Shown in pieces: positions 46,043 through 55,228 of a DNA stretch of 64,000 bases (within the stretch, counting starts at the first letter, position 1; each line of letters starts with the position of its first letter). The notes under the pieces were generated by a model. That model worked only from the letters and a program-made list of their open reading frames with translations. It did not search any database and was not told the origin of the DNA. Source of the stretch: Micromonospora coxensis (GTDB lineage Bacteria; Actinomycetota; Actinomycetes; Mycobacteriales; Micromonosporaceae). The translations under genes and the position numbers were made by a program. Where the stretch lies: NCBI RefSeq assembly GCF_900090295.1, contig NZ_LT607753.1:5952001-6016000 (forward strand), read 5' to 3'.

Positions 46043-46050
46043 CCGCCCGC

Positions 46051-46073
46051 CCGGGGCGACACGGGCGCCCCGG
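46051..46073 (+). terminator. Stem-loop after the XRE gene
   Basis: CCGGGGCG (46051-46058) pairs with CGCCCCGG (46066-46073) across a 7-nt loop, 9 nt after the XRE stop codon. It lacks a U-tract. Confidence 0.5.
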
Positions 46074-46154
46074 ATGCCACTACGATGGTCCCCGACCGAC
46101 GACAGTGGACGGACGCCGTCGTCGCGGGTCGCGCGAGAGGTCGTGGAGGCAGCT

Positions 46155-47003
46155 GTGAGCACCGACGCCCCGGGTGTCACCCCGAACCCCGTCCACCCGA
46201 GCGACCGGATCGACACCTCGGTGGCGCACCCGGCCCGCCGCTACAACTACTGGCTCGGCGGCAAGGACAACTTCCAGGCCGACCGGGAGTCCGGCGACGC
46301 GATGGCCGCGCGCTTCCCGACCATCCGGACCAGCGCCCTGGAGAACCGCCGTTTCCTGCAGCGGGCGGTGGGCTACCTGGCCCGCGAGGCCGGCATCCGG
46401 CAGTTCCTCGACATCGGCACCGGCATCCCCACCGCCGACAACACCCACGAGGTCGCCCAGCGGATCGCCCCCGAGTCGCGGGTGGTCTACGTGGACAACG
46501 ACCCGATCGTGCTCGCGCACGCCCGGGCGCTGCTGACCAGCTCGCCCGAGGGCGCCACCGCCTACATCGACGCCGACCTGCGCGATCCGGAGAAGATCCT
46601 GCACCACCCCGACCTGCGGCGCACGATCGACCTGTCCCGGCCGGTCGGGCTGATGCTGGTGGCGATCCTGCACTTCGTGCCGGACTCCGACGACCCGTAC
46701 GCGGCGGTGCGCCGGCTGCTCGACGCGCTGCCGCCCGGCAGCTACCTCGCCGCCTCGCACGCCACCCACGAGTACCTCCCCCCGCAGATCGCCGAGGAGG
46801 CGAAGGCGGCGGCGAAGGGCGGCGGCCCGCACGGGATCATCAACCTGCGCACCCTGGAGGAGTTCACCGGCTTCTTCGCGGGCCTCGACGTGGTCGAGCC
46901 GGGCATCCGCTCGGTCGCCGAGTGGCGGGCCGAGTCCGAGCCGCAGCCGCGTCCGTCGGTGGTCGAGGTCAGCATGTACGGCGGGGTCGCCCGCAAGCCC
47001 TGA
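46155..47003 (+). CDS. DUF574/SAM-dependent methyltransferase (MT_SAM family)
   Basis: A 282-residue protein of the actinobacterial DUF574 methyltransferase family: HPARRYNYWLGGKDNFQADR near the N-terminus is the family hallmark, followed by FLDIGTGIPTADNTHEVAQ (SAM motif) and VVYVDNDPIVLAHARALL. LVAILHFVPDSDDPY and SYLAASHATHEY follow. GTG 46155 with GGAGG five nt upstream is the chosen start. These proteins are abundant in actinomycetes; individual substrates are mostly undefined. Confidence 0.9.
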   Translation: MSTDAPGVTPNPVHPSDRIDTSVAHPARRYNYWLGGKDNFQADRESGDAMAARFPTIRTSALENRRFLQRAVGYLAREAGIRQFLDIGTGIPTADNTHEVAQRIAPESRVVYVDNDPIVLAHARALLTSSPEGATAYIDADLRDPEKILHHPDLRRTIDLSRPVGLMLVAILHFVPDSDDPYAAVRRLLDALPPGSYLAASHATHEYLPPQIAEEAKAAAKGGGPHGIINLRTLEEFTGFFAGLDVVEPGIRSVAEWRAESEPQPRPSVVEVSMYGGVARKP

Positions 47004-47108
47004 TCCCCGGCACGGGTGCGCCGAAATTCCGGAAAAATCCCTCCATCCGGGTCGCTGCCCGGCACGGCGGTTGGTGTGCGATCAGCACAGCAGGCAGACT
47101 GGACCACC

Positions 47109-48551
47109 ATGTCTTCGCTCACGCCTGCCCTGCGCCTGCACGACCGCTACGTCCTGGTCGAGCGGATCGGCCTGGGCGGGATGTCCGAGGTGTGGCGCGC
47201 CGACGACGAGGTGCTGCACCGGCCCGTCGCGGTCAAGGCGCTCGCCGCGCAGCTCGCCAGCGACCGCGAGCTGCGCGCCGTGATCCAGCGTGAGGCGCGC
47301 GCCGCCGCGCGGCTGGCCCACCCGCACGTCACCCAGGTCTACGACTACGGCGAGGCGGCCCTGCCCGGCGGCGTCGTCGTGCCGTACCTGGTGATGGAGC
47401 TGGTGGCGGGGCAGAGCCTCGCCGACCGGCTCACCGGTGGCCCGCTCGCCTGGCCCGACGCGGTCCGCACCGCCGGCCAGATCGCCGCCGCCCTGGCCGC
47501 CGCGCACCGCATCGGCGTGGTGCACCGCGACGTCAAGCCGGCCAACGTGATGCTCACCGAGACCGGCGCCAAGGTGCTCGACTTCGGCATCGCCGCCCTC
47601 GCCGGTCCCCGGCACCCGCTGACCGGCGCCGAGGGCGAGCTGATGATGGGCACCCCGGCCTACTTCGCGCCGGAGCGGCTGACGCCCGGCCCGCCGAACC
47701 CGGCCAGCGACGTGTACGCCCTCGGCGCGCTGCTCTACCGCGCCCTCACCGGCCGGCCTCCACTGCCCGTGCAGACCTGGGAGGACGCGCTGGAGGTGCA
47801 CGCCGCGCGGCCGCCGGTGCCGCCGCTGCGGGTGCCCGGGCTGCCCGCCGACGTCGCCGAGCTGACCATGGCCTGCCTCGCCGCCGACCCGGCCCGCCGC
47901 CCCACCGCGGCCCAGCTCGCCGGCCGGTTCGGAGCCGCCCCGCCGGCCGATCCGCCGACCGCGCTGCTGCCGACCGTGCCCGCGCCGGCCCATCCGCCCA
48001 CCCTGATCGACCGCTCCGCCGCTGCGGCCCGGCCCGCCGCCGGCCGGGTCGCGCCGCCGGCCCCGGCCCCCCGGCGGTCGAACCGGGCGCTCGGCGTGCT
48101 CGTCGCCGCCGGTGTCGCGCTGCTCGTCGGCCTGGTCGGCGTGCTCGCCGTCGACGGCGACGAGTCCGAGCGGCCCACCCCGGCCGCCCCGGCTCCCACG
48201 ACGCCCGTGCCGGAGCCGACGACCGTCGAGCCGCCCCCGCCCACCACCAGCGCCCCGTCCCGTGGCGAGCGGCCCACGCCCCGTACGGCACGCCAGCTCG
48301 CCGCCGAGTTCGCGGCGCTGATCGACCGGGCCGAGGCGGCCGGCGACGTCGACCCGGCGACGGCCGAGGAGCTGCGCGACCGGCTGTCCCGGCTGGAGGA
48401 CGGCAAGCCCAAGGACCGGATCAAGCGGCTGCGGGAGCTGGCCGGCACCCTCGCCGAGGCGGTGGAGAAGGACCGGATCGACGACGGCACCGCCGCCGAC
48501 CTGCGGGACCTGCTCGCCGGCTGGCCCCGCTCGCGCGGCGACGACGACTGA
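47109..48551 (+). CDS. Membrane-anchored Ser/Thr protein kinase
   Basis: A 480-residue PknB-type kinase. The glycine loop is ERIGLGGMSEVW, the ATP lysine is in PVAVKAL, and the catalytic loop is VVHRDVKPANVML. The Mg-binding motif is DFGIAAL, and the activation segment ends at GTPAYFAPERL. A Pro-rich linker, one transmembrane helix (ALGVLVAAGVALLVGLVGVLAV, ~340-360) and a Pro/Thr-rich extracellular stalk follow. They lead to a helical C-terminal ~100 residues rich in charged heptads in place of PASTA repeats. The ligand is unknown. Confidence 0.9.
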   Translation: MSSLTPALRLHDRYVLVERIGLGGMSEVWRADDEVLHRPVAVKALAAQLASDRELRAVIQREARAAARLAHPHVTQVYDYGEAALPGGVVVPYLVMELVAGQSLADRLTGGPLAWPDAVRTAGQIAAALAAAHRIGVVHRDVKPANVMLTETGAKVLDFGIAALAGPRHPLTGAEGELMMGTPAYFAPERLTPGPPNPASDVYALGALLYRALTGRPPLPVQTWEDALEVHAARPPVPPLRVPGLPADVAELTMACLAADPARRPTAAQLAGRFGAAPPADPPTALLPTVPAPAHPPTLIDRSAAAARPAAGRVAPPAPAPRRSNRALGVLVAAGVALLVGLVGVLAVDGDESERPTPAAPAPTTPVPEPTTVEPPPPTTSAPSRGERPTPRTARQLAAEFAALIDRAEAAGDVDPATAEELRDRLSRLEDGKPKDRIKRLRELAGTLAEAVEKDRIDDGTAADLRDLLAGWPRSRGDDD

Positions 48552-48674
48552 CCCGGCCGGGACCGGCGCGACCCGCTCGCCCACCGGGCCGGGTGTCGTC
48601 GGCGCCGTCGTGTCGAGCCCGGCGACCGCCTCCGGGTCGGGCCGGTCCGGCAGCGTCCGGCCCCGGGCCGCCGC

Positions 48675-49376
48675 TCAGCCGAGCGTGGCCCGCACGACCT
48701 CGCCGGGCTCCGCGCCGGCCCGGGCCACCGCGGTGCCGTCCGGCCGCCACACGCCCGAGCCGCCGGCCGTGCGCGGGTACCGGCTGCCGGACGGGCCGGC
48801 GAAGCTCGCCGTCGCCACCCAGACCCGGTGCGCGGCGGCGACCCGCCGGGCCCGCTCCTCGGGCACCCCGGCGTCCTCGGGCGACTCCAGCACCCCGGCG
48901 ACGTAGACGTCGGCGCCGAGCGCCACCGTGCGCGCCGCGTGCGCGTCCACGCCGGTGTCCTTGCAGACGGCCAGGCCCAGCCGCCAGCCGTCCACGTCGC
49001 ACACCGCCGGCTCGTCGCCGGGCACGAACCGCGCGGACTCCGCCGCGCCGAGGAACATCTTGCGGTACACCACCCGCACGCCCGTCGCGTCGACCGCGAG
49101 CATCCCCAGCCACGGCCGGTCCGCGTCGCCGACCGGCGCGCCGACCAGGGCGAGGGCGCCGGTCGCGGCGCACGCCTCGACCAGCGGCGCGAGCCGTGCG
49201 TCGGTGACGTCGAGCGGCGCGGCGTCCAACTCGTACCCGGTGAGGGAGAGTTCGGGGAAGACCACCACCCGGGCGTCGGCGACGTGCACCGCCGCCGCGT
49301 GCGCCGCGACGTTGGCGACGACGTCGTACGGCACGCAGGGCGGCTGGGCGACGGCGACGGTGAGCGGTGGACGCAC
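48675..49376 (-). CDS. Nitrilase-family carbon-nitrogen hydrolase
   Basis: A 233-residue amidohydrolase of the nitrilase superfamily. The Glu-Lys-Cys triad is visible in order: Glu in VVFPELSLTGYE, Lys in VVYRKMFLG and Cys in GLAVCKDTGVD. The family hydrolyses amides or nitriles; the specific substrate is not predictable. GTG 49376 is selected because AGGGG lies 5 nt upstream and the family N-terminus (LTVAVAQPP) begins right after. It is convergent with the kinase gene and divergent from dedA. Confidence 0.85.
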   Translation of the reverse strand: MRPPLTVAVAQPPCVPYDVVANVAAHAAAVHVADARVVVFPELSLTGYELDAAPLDVTDARLAPLVEACAATGALALVGAPVGDADRPWLGMLAVDATGVRVVYRKMFLGAAESARFVPGDEPAVCDVDGWRLGLAVCKDTGVDAHAARTVALGADVYVAGVLESPEDAGVPEERARRVAAAHRVWVATASFAGPSGSRYPRTAGGSGVWRPDGTAVARAGAEPGEVVRATLG

Positions 49377-49463
49377 GGCGACCCCTTCGGGTGGATCCGG
49401 ACTCCGCGAGGCGGTGGGCGGGATCGCGTGGTCGATCCGCCGCGCGCCTCGTAGCTTTGTCCC

Positions 49464-50249
49464 ATGATCCCAAGCTCTCTGGCGCTCAGTTCCCGCACGG
49501 TCGTGTCCGCCGCCGAGCCGCCCTCGGACGGGCTGGTCGGCCACGTGACCGGCCTGGTGGAACGGCTCGGCGGGCCGGGCGCGGGGTTGGCCGTGGCGCT
49601 GGAGAACCTCTTCCCGCCCATTCCCAGCGAGGTGATCCTGCCGCTGGCCGGCTTCACCGCCGCCCAGGGGAAGATCAGCCTGGTCGGCGCGATCGTGTGG
49701 ACCACGCTCGGCTCGGTGCTCGGCGCCTGGGTGCTGTACGGCATCGGCGCGGCCCTCGGCCGGGACCGGATGCGGGCGATCGCGGCCCGACTGCCGCTGA
49801 TCAAGCTCAGCGACGTCGACCGGACGGAGGCGTGGTTCCTCCGGCACGGCGTCAAGGCGGTGTTCTTCGGCCGGATGATCCCCATCTTCCGCAGCCTCAT
49901 CTCCATCCCGGCCGGGGTGGAGCGGATGCGGATCGGGACCTTCCTGCTGTACACGACGCTGGGCAGCCTGATCTGGAACACCACCTTCGTGATGGCCGGC
50001 TACCTGCTCGGCGACAACTGGCACCTGGTCGAGTCGTACGTCGGCTCCCTGCAACGGGTGGTCATCGTGGTCTGCGTCGCCGCGGCCGGCTGGTTCGTGG
50101 TCGGCCGGGTTCGCCGGGCCCGTCGGGTGCGGGCCGCCGCGTCCGCCCCCGAGCCGGACGAGGCGCCGTGGGGCGTCGTGGCGGTGGAGAGCGCCGGACC
50201 GGGCCGGGGGACGGTCTACCGGGCGTCGTCCTGGTCCCGCGACGGCTGA
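49464..50249 (+). CDS. DedA-family membrane protein
   Basis: A 261-residue membrane protein of the DedA/VTT family. ENLFPPIPSEVILPLAGF near residue 48 and FGRMIPIFRSLISIPAG near residue 135 are the re-entrant signature segments, and several transmembrane helices follow. Members are implicated in recycling of undecaprenyl phosphate or phospholipids and in membrane homeostasis. ATG 49464 is used; the C-terminal ~40 residues are cytosolic and Ala/Arg-rich. Confidence 0.9.
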   Translation: MIPSSLALSSRTVVSAAEPPSDGLVGHVTGLVERLGGPGAGLAVALENLFPPIPSEVILPLAGFTAAQGKISLVGAIVWTTLGSVLGAWVLYGIGAALGRDRMRAIAARLPLIKLSDVDRTEAWFLRHGVKAVFFGRMIPIFRSLISIPAGVERMRIGTFLLYTTLGSLIWNTTFVMAGYLLGDNWHLVESYVGSLQRVVIVVCVAAAGWFVVGRVRRARRVRAAASAPEPDEAPWGVVAVESAGPGRGTVYRASSWSRDG

Positions 50250-50334
50250 CCCGGGGCCGTCGAGGAGACGTCCGGCCCGCTCGGCGGCGATCCCCGTCGG
50301 TCCCCGGGCAGGTGGGAGCCGTAGAGTCGCGCCC

Positions 50335-51405
50335 GTGATCGAGATCGGCGCGCGGGTCGACCTGGCCCACCCACCGCACCGGCTCTGGCGTGCTCTGACG
50401 GACCGGGAACTGCTCGCCCGCTGGTTCGCCGACGTCGACGCCGGGCCCGGGGGACGGCTGCTGCTGCACACCGCCGGACTGCCGGGCTTCGACGCCGCCG
50501 TCGACGCCGAGGTGGTCGAGTCGCGGGCGCCGGAGTCGCTGGTGCTGCGCTGCGACGAGGCCGGCCGCCGCAGCCGGCTGAGCTGCGCCGTCGTCGGTAC
50601 CGCCGAGGGGTGCCGGCTGACGGTCACCGAGACCCTGGAACAGGGCGCCTGGCCCGCCGGGCTGCGCGCCGACCGGGAACGGCACCACGAGCAGGCGCTG
50701 ACCGTGCGGCTGCCCGCCATGCTCGACTGGCTGGCCTTCCGCGAGGTCGACCTGCGCCGGGACGAGGGCACCGCGACGGCGGAGCTGCCGCTGCTGCCGG
50801 CGTACCGGCCGCCGGGGCGCGGGCGTCGGCGGGTGCTGGTGTGGACCGCCGGCGCGGTGGTCGCGGTCCTGGTCGGCGGCGCGGTGGCGGTCTGGGCCCT
50901 GCTGCCCGACCCCCCGCAGCGCTCCGCCGGGCTCGACCCGCTGCCGCCGCCCACGGTGGCCGCCACCACCAGCCGCCCGCCCCGGGCCTCCGGCCCGGCC
51001 ACTCCCGGCCGCTCCGTCACGGCGGCGACCGCCCGCCCGAGCCGCAGCGCCTCGCCCCGGGCCTCCCGGACCCCCGCACCGGTCACCCCGCAGCCCGGGG
51101 TACGCGCCCGCTACGAGACGGCCTCGACCCGGCTGTTCGGCTGGACCGGCGAGGTGGTGCTCGACAACACCGGCGACGGCCCGGCGGAGGGCTGGACGGT
51201 GGTGGTCACGCTCGCCGCGTCCGGCACGGTCACCGGCGCCAGCGGGGCCGACTGGCGGCAGGACGGCGAGACCGTCACCTTCACCGGCACGCCCGTCCCG
51301 GCGGGGCGGTCCCGGACGATCCGCTTCGACGTCCGCGACGCCGACCCCCTCAGCCGGTCGCCGCGCGGCTGCACGGTCGACGGCGAACCCTGCGCCGGTC
51401 TCTGA
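50335..51405 (+). CDS. SRPBCC domain - transmembrane - CBM2-like protein
   Basis: A 356-residue three-part protein. Residues 1-140 are an AHSA1/SRPBCC-type domain (RLWRALTDRELLARWFADVD, then LSCAVVGTAEGCRLTVTETL). A transmembrane helix follows at ~175-195 (VLVWTAGAVVAVLVGGAVAVWALL) and then a Pro/Ser/Thr/Ala stalk. The last ~95 residues look like a CBM2-type carbohydrate-binding sandwich (WTGEVVLDNTGDGPAEGWTV and VTFTGTPVPAGRSRTIRFDV) with two Cys near the end. A cytosolic START-like domain joined to an outer-face CBM-like domain is unusual. The function is unknown. GTG start. Confidence 0.65.
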   Translation: MIEIGARVDLAHPPHRLWRALTDRELLARWFADVDAGPGGRLLLHTAGLPGFDAAVDAEVVESRAPESLVLRCDEAGRRSRLSCAVVGTAEGCRLTVTETLEQGAWPAGLRADRERHHEQALTVRLPAMLDWLAFREVDLRRDEGTATAELPLLPAYRPPGRGRRRVLVWTAGAVVAVLVGGAVAVWALLPDPPQRSAGLDPLPPPTVAATTSRPPRASGPATPGRSVTAATARPSRSASPRASRTPAPVTPQPGVRARYETASTRLFGWTGEVVLDNTGDGPAEGWTVVVTLAASGTVTGASGADWRQDGETVTFTGTPVPAGRSRTIRFDVRDADPLSRSPRGCTVDGEPCAGL

Positions 51406-51638
51406 CCCGGCGCGAGAACCCACCGACGCGTCCCGGCCGGCGCGGTACGCCCGCGTGGTGACCGGCCGTCCGGGCGCGCCCACCGCTGCGGTCCCGCCGC
51501 CGCGGAGATCGGCGTCGTCGACGAGGTCGAGCCCGACGAGGGCCGCCGCCGCATCGCGCGCCGCCGCGGCGGGGTCGCCGGTGATCCGATCGTCCGTCGC
51601 TTACGTACTGCCCTGCGGGGACCGGGAGAGGGGCGCGC

Positions 51639-52556
51639 ATGGCGGGATCGGAGCCGGACAGCAACGCCCGTCCGGCGGCGGGGGAGACGGCCGGACACGC
51701 GCCGCCGGTCGTCGAGGTGACCGGGGCGCCCACCGATGAGCCGGCGGACCGGTCGCCGTACCCGAGCGCGGCCCGACTGCTCGCCGCCGCCGCGATCGTG
51801 GTGCTGGCCCTGGGCGCGCTGGCGGTGACCGCCACCCTGGCCAACCCCGACCGGCTCGGGATCGCCTTCTCCGGAGGCCGGCCGAGCGCGCCGACGCCCG
51901 CCCCCGCCGCACCCGGTCGGGGCGGGACGGCCCGGGCCGCGGCCGCCGAGCAGGCGCTGACGGCCCCGCTGGGCGACCTGCGGCGGGGCACCTTCGAGCT
52001 GGTGGACGGGTTGTCGTCGTTCCGGCTGCGCACCGAGGACCTCGGCGACGACCTCTACCAGATCAGCAGCCCGGCCGACTCGGTCGTGCTGCCCCGGCCG
52101 GAGGTGCGGGGCGAGCGGGTGCAGGTGCGCCTGGTCAAGACCGGCGGCCACGGCCGGGGCGCCGTCGACGTGGTGCTCAACTCCCGGGTCACCTGGCGGC
52201 TGCGCCTGATCGGCGGGGTCAGCGAGCACCTGCTCGACCTGACCTCCGCCCGGCTGTCCGGGGTGGAGCTGATCGGCGGCGCGGCCCGCATCGACCTGCG
52301 CCTGCCCGAGACCCGGGGCGCCCTCACCGTGCGGATGACCGGCGGGGTCCACCAGTTCGTGGTCCACGCGCCCGGCCGGCCGCCGGTCCGTATCCGCGTC
52401 GGCGCCGGCGCCGGCGAGGTCACCCTGTACGACGACCGGCGCGACGGGGTCGGCGCCGGCGAGATGATCAGCTCCCCGAACTGGGACCGCGCGGTCGACC
52501 GGGTCTACGTCGACCTGGTCGCCGGCGCCCACACCGTCACGGTGCGCCCCGACTGA
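51639..52556 (+). CDS. Membrane-anchored protein of unknown function
   Basis: A 305-residue protein I do not recognise. An N-terminal acidic/Pro-rich ~45 residues precede one transmembrane segment (ARLLAAAAIVVLALGALAVTATL) and a Pro/Ala linker. A ~190-residue extracellular part follows, with strand-rich, evenly spaced Gly-Gly turns (LIGGVSEHLLDL, LIGGAARIDLRL, MTGGVHQFVVHA, GAGAGEVTLYDD). These could form a beta-helix like those of LiaF/DUF4097-type proteins. ATG 51639 is preceded by GGGAGAGG. It is probably transcribed on its own. Confidence 0.7.
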   Translation: MAGSEPDSNARPAAGETAGHAPPVVEVTGAPTDEPADRSPYPSAARLLAAAAIVVLALGALAVTATLANPDRLGIAFSGGRPSAPTPAPAAPGRGGTARAAAAEQALTAPLGDLRRGTFELVDGLSSFRLRTEDLGDDLYQISSPADSVVLPRPEVRGERVQVRLVKTGGHGRGAVDVVLNSRVTWRLRLIGGVSEHLLDLTSARLSGVELIGGAARIDLRLPETRGALTVRMTGGVHQFVVHAPGRPPVRIRVGAGAGEVTLYDDRRDGVGAGEMISSPNWDRAVDRVYVDLVAGAHTVTVRPD

Positions 52557-52603
52557 TCGCCGGTCCGCGCCGTCGTCCGGGTGGCCCGGCATAGAGTCGG
52601 GCG

Positions 52604-53575
52604 ATGGACCGTACCGAATCGCTGCCGGCGCAGACCCGACCGCCCGGCGTGGCCCCGGCCGACCCGGGCAGCGTGCTGCTGCCCGGTCACGACGTCCCCC
52701 TCGGGCGCTACACCACCGTGCGCCGGCTGCTGCCGCAGCGGCAACGCCGGATGGTCGGCGCCTGGTGCTTCGTGGACCACTTCGGCCCGGACGACGTGGC
52801 GCAGCGCCCCGGCATGGAGGTCCCCCCGCACCCGCACACCGGCCTGCAGACCGTCACCTGGCTGCTCGACGGAGAGATCGTGCACCGGGACAGCCTCGGC
52901 AACGTCCGGCCGATCCGCCCCGGCCAGCTCAACGTGATGACCTCCGGGCACGGCATCGCGCACTCCGAGCGGTCGCCGGCGACCCACCCGCCGGTGATGC
53001 ACGGCGTACAGCTGTGGGTGGCGCTGCCCGATCCGGCGCGGGCCGGCGCGGCCGACTTCGCCCACCACGCCGAGCTGCCCCGCTGGCGCGACGGCGAGCT
53101 GGACCTGACCCTGCTCGTCGGTGAGCTGGGCGGCGAGCGCTCCCCGGCGGTGGTGCACACCCCGCTGCTCGGCGCCCAGTTGGAGGTGCGCGGGCCGGCC
53201 CGGGCCACGCTGCCGTTGCGCCCCGACTTCGAGTACGGCCTGCTGGCGATGTCCGGCGCGGCGGAGGTGGACGGGCTGGCCCTGGCCCCCGGCGCGTTGC
53301 TGTACCTCGGCGCGGGGCGGGACCGGTTGGCGCTGTCCGCCGACCCGGGCAGCCGGCTGATGCTGCTCGGCGGGGAGCCGTTCGAGGAGCCGCTGGTGAT
53401 GTGGTGGAACTTCGTCGGGCGCTCGCACGAGGAGGTGGCCGCGGCCCGGGACGACTGGATGGCCGGCCGCCGCTTCGGCTCCGTGGCCGACGACGCGGCC
53501 CCGCCGCTGCCCGCCCCGGAGATGCCGACCACCCGGCTCAAGGCCCGCGACCGGCGCGGCGGCCTGCGCGGCTGA
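52604..53575 (+). CDS. Pirin family protein
   Basis: A 323-residue bicupin with pirin hallmarks: DHFGPDD, HPHTGLQTVTWLLDGEIVHRD-type segment around residue 75, and the iron-binding SGHGIAHSER around residue 115. The C-terminal cupin has GALLYLGAGRDRLAL and LLGGEPFEEPLVMWWNFVGR, a strongly conserved pirin motif. Pirins have quercetinase-like folds and redox or regulatory roles. The substrate is unknown. The HhH gene follows 40 bp downstream on the same strand. Confidence 0.9.
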   Translation: MDRTESLPAQTRPPGVAPADPGSVLLPGHDVPLGRYTTVRRLLPQRQRRMVGAWCFVDHFGPDDVAQRPGMEVPPHPHTGLQTVTWLLDGEIVHRDSLGNVRPIRPGQLNVMTSGHGIAHSERSPATHPPVMHGVQLWVALPDPARAGAADFAHHAELPRWRDGELDLTLLVGELGGERSPAVVHTPLLGAQLEVRGPARATLPLRPDFEYGLLAMSGAAEVDGLALAPGALLYLGAGRDRLALSADPGSRLMLLGGEPFEEPLVMWWNFVGRSHEEVAAARDDWMAGRRFGSVADDAAPPLPAPEMPTTRLKARDRRGGLRG

Positions 53576-53615
53576 CCGGCAGGAGTGCCCACCGCCCGGA
53601 CGGGTAGTCGCCGGT

Positions 53616-54278
53616 ATGACCAGTCTGATCGCGGGTACCGAGGACCGGAAGCGCCTGGTGCGCCGGCTCGCCGGTGGTGGCCGGGGCTTCGCCGAGCAGT
53701 ACGGCTTTCGGGTCACCAACAATCCGTCCAGCCTGTTCCAGCTGCTCTGCCTGGCGGTGCTGCTGGCCCGCCGGGGCGACTTCCGGCGGGCCCTGGACGC
53801 CGCCCACGCCCTGCCGGACAACGGCTGGGACAGCGCCGCCCGGCTGGCCCGCTCGCTGCACGCCGACCGGGTGCGCGTGCTGCGCGAGGCCGGCCAACGC
53901 GGCGACGTCGACGCGCTGGCCGACCTGCTCGGCGACCTGGCCCGTACCGTCGTCGAGCGCTATCGGGGCGACCTGCGCCGGCTGCGTGCCACCGCCGGGC
54001 ACGACCCGGCGCGGGAGCGGGCGTTGCTGACCGCGTTGCCCGGGGTGGACGACCAGGTGGCCGACCTGTTCCTGCGCGAGACGCAGGCGTTGTGGCGGGA
54101 GGTGGCCCCGGTCGCCGACCGCCGGGCCCTCGTCGCGGCCCGCCGCCTCGGCCTGGGGCGCTCCGCCGACGACCTGGCCGCGCTGGCCGGCAGCGGGGAG
54201 TCGGAGCGGCTGGCGTGGCTGGTCGGCGCGCTCGCCCGGGTCGACCTGGAACAGCGCTACGCGGAGGTGGCGCGGTGA
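53616..54278 (+). CDS. HhH-GPD/endonuclease III-like protein
   Basis: A 220-residue all-helical protein. FGFRVTNNPSSLFQLLCLAVLLARR at the N-terminus resembles the EndoIII-like opening (xxPFxxLVxxILSQ). LLTALPGVDDQVADLFLRE occupies the helix-hairpin-helix position. The catalytic Lys and Asp and the C-terminal [4Fe-4S] cysteines of EndoIII are not present, so it may be a non-catalytic member of this common actinobacterial family. Confidence is moderate because the similarity is limited to the fold pattern. Confidence 0.55.
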   Translation: MTSLIAGTEDRKRLVRRLAGGGRGFAEQYGFRVTNNPSSLFQLLCLAVLLARRGDFRRALDAAHALPDNGWDSAARLARSLHADRVRVLREAGQRGDVDALADLLGDLARTVVERYRGDLRRLRATAGHDPARERALLTALPGVDDQVADLFLRETQALWREVAPVADRRALVAARRLGLGRSADDLAALAGSGESERLAWLVGALARVDLEQRYAEVAR

Positions 54279-54484
54279 GTCGCGGCCCACACTTCGTCGA
54301 AAATCAGCCGTACGGAGGATGTCATACCGTATGGTAGGCGTGGCAGTGATGCCCGCCCGGTTCGGGCGAACATCCACCGCCTGGCGGTACGCGACCCGGT
54401 TCGGGCGTGGACCCGCCAGCGACAGGTACGTGTGGCGCCCCAGGTCGCGGTTCGTGGCCGGGGGCGCCCGCCTGTTGCGCCCGC

Positions 54485-55138
54485 TCAGCGGGCCAGGCCG
54501 GCGAGCAGGTTCACCGTCGCCGCGATGATGATCGCGCCGAACAGGTACGACAGCAGCGCGTGCCGCAGCACCGTCCGACGCATCTCGTGGCTGGTCAGGT
54601 TCGTGTCCGACACCTGGAACGTGGCCCCCACGGTGAACGCCACGTAGGCGAAGTCCGCGTAGCAGGGCTGTCCCGGCTGGTTGAACTCGATGCCGCCGTC
54701 CGGGCCGGTGTAGTACAGCCGGGCGTAGCGGGTGGTGAAGACGGTGTGCACCACGCACCAGGACAGCAGCACGCTCGCCATCCCCAACGCGCCGTAGAGG
54801 TCCCTGGACAGCGCCGGCTGCCCGGTGCGGGTGCTGATCAGCACCAGCGCGACGGCCAGCAGGCTCGCCAGGCACGCCACCAGCAGCAGCACGTCGCGCA
54901 CGGCCCGGTTCGGGTCCTCGTACACCGCCAGCTCGCCGGTGCGCCGGGCGTCCAGCGGCCACAGCGTCCGCCAGACCAGCACCAGCCAGCTCACCGCCGC
55001 CGCGTCCCAGCCGACCAGCGGGCCGAGGCCGGGGGAGACCAGCGCGCCGAAGAGCCCCCCGGCCACCACCCCGACCACGCCCATCACGCTCAGCTGGACG
55101 GCGGCCGGGGTGTGCCCGTGCGGTCCCCGCAGCGTCAC
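54485..55138 (-). CDS. DUF1345 membrane protein
   Basis: A 217-residue membrane protein with about five hydrophobic segments. YADFAYVAFTVGATFQVSDT followed by RRTVLRHALLSYLFGAIIIA is the DUF1345 signature. Function is unknown. A GTG start at 55138 is used. A 15-bp tandem repeat array sits directly upstream of it (55161-55214), so its promoter must lie in or beyond the array. Confidence 0.85.
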   Translation of the reverse strand: MTLRGPHGHTPAAVQLSVMGVVGVVAGGLFGALVSPGLGPLVGWDAAAVSWLVLVWRTLWPLDARRTGELAVYEDPNRAVRDVLLLVACLASLLAVALVLISTRTGQPALSRDLYGALGMASVLLSWCVVHTVFTTRYARLYYTGPDGGIEFNQPGQPCYADFAYVAFTVGATFQVSDTNLTSHEMRRTVLRHALLSYLFGAIIIAATVNLLAGLAR

Positions 55139-55160
55139 GTCCGCCGTCCGGGTCGCCGGC

Positions 55161-55214
55161 CGCCCGCCGCCGCGCCGCCCGCCGCCGCGCCGCCCGCCGC
55201 CGCGCCGCCCGCCG
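55161..55214. repeat. 15-bp tandem repeat, 3.6 copies
   Basis: Units CGCCCGCCGCCGCGC at 55161-55175, 55176-55190 and 55191-55205 are identical, followed by a 9-bp partial unit. The array is pure G/C and lies between the DUF1345 start and the DUF2795 stop, both on the minus strand. Confidence 0.9.
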
Positions 55215-55228
55215 TCACCGCGGACGGG

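Noticed and set aside
46051..46073. Attachment site or mobile-element end
   Set aside because: It is a simple GC stem-loop after a stop codon; no integrase or transposase is present in the window.
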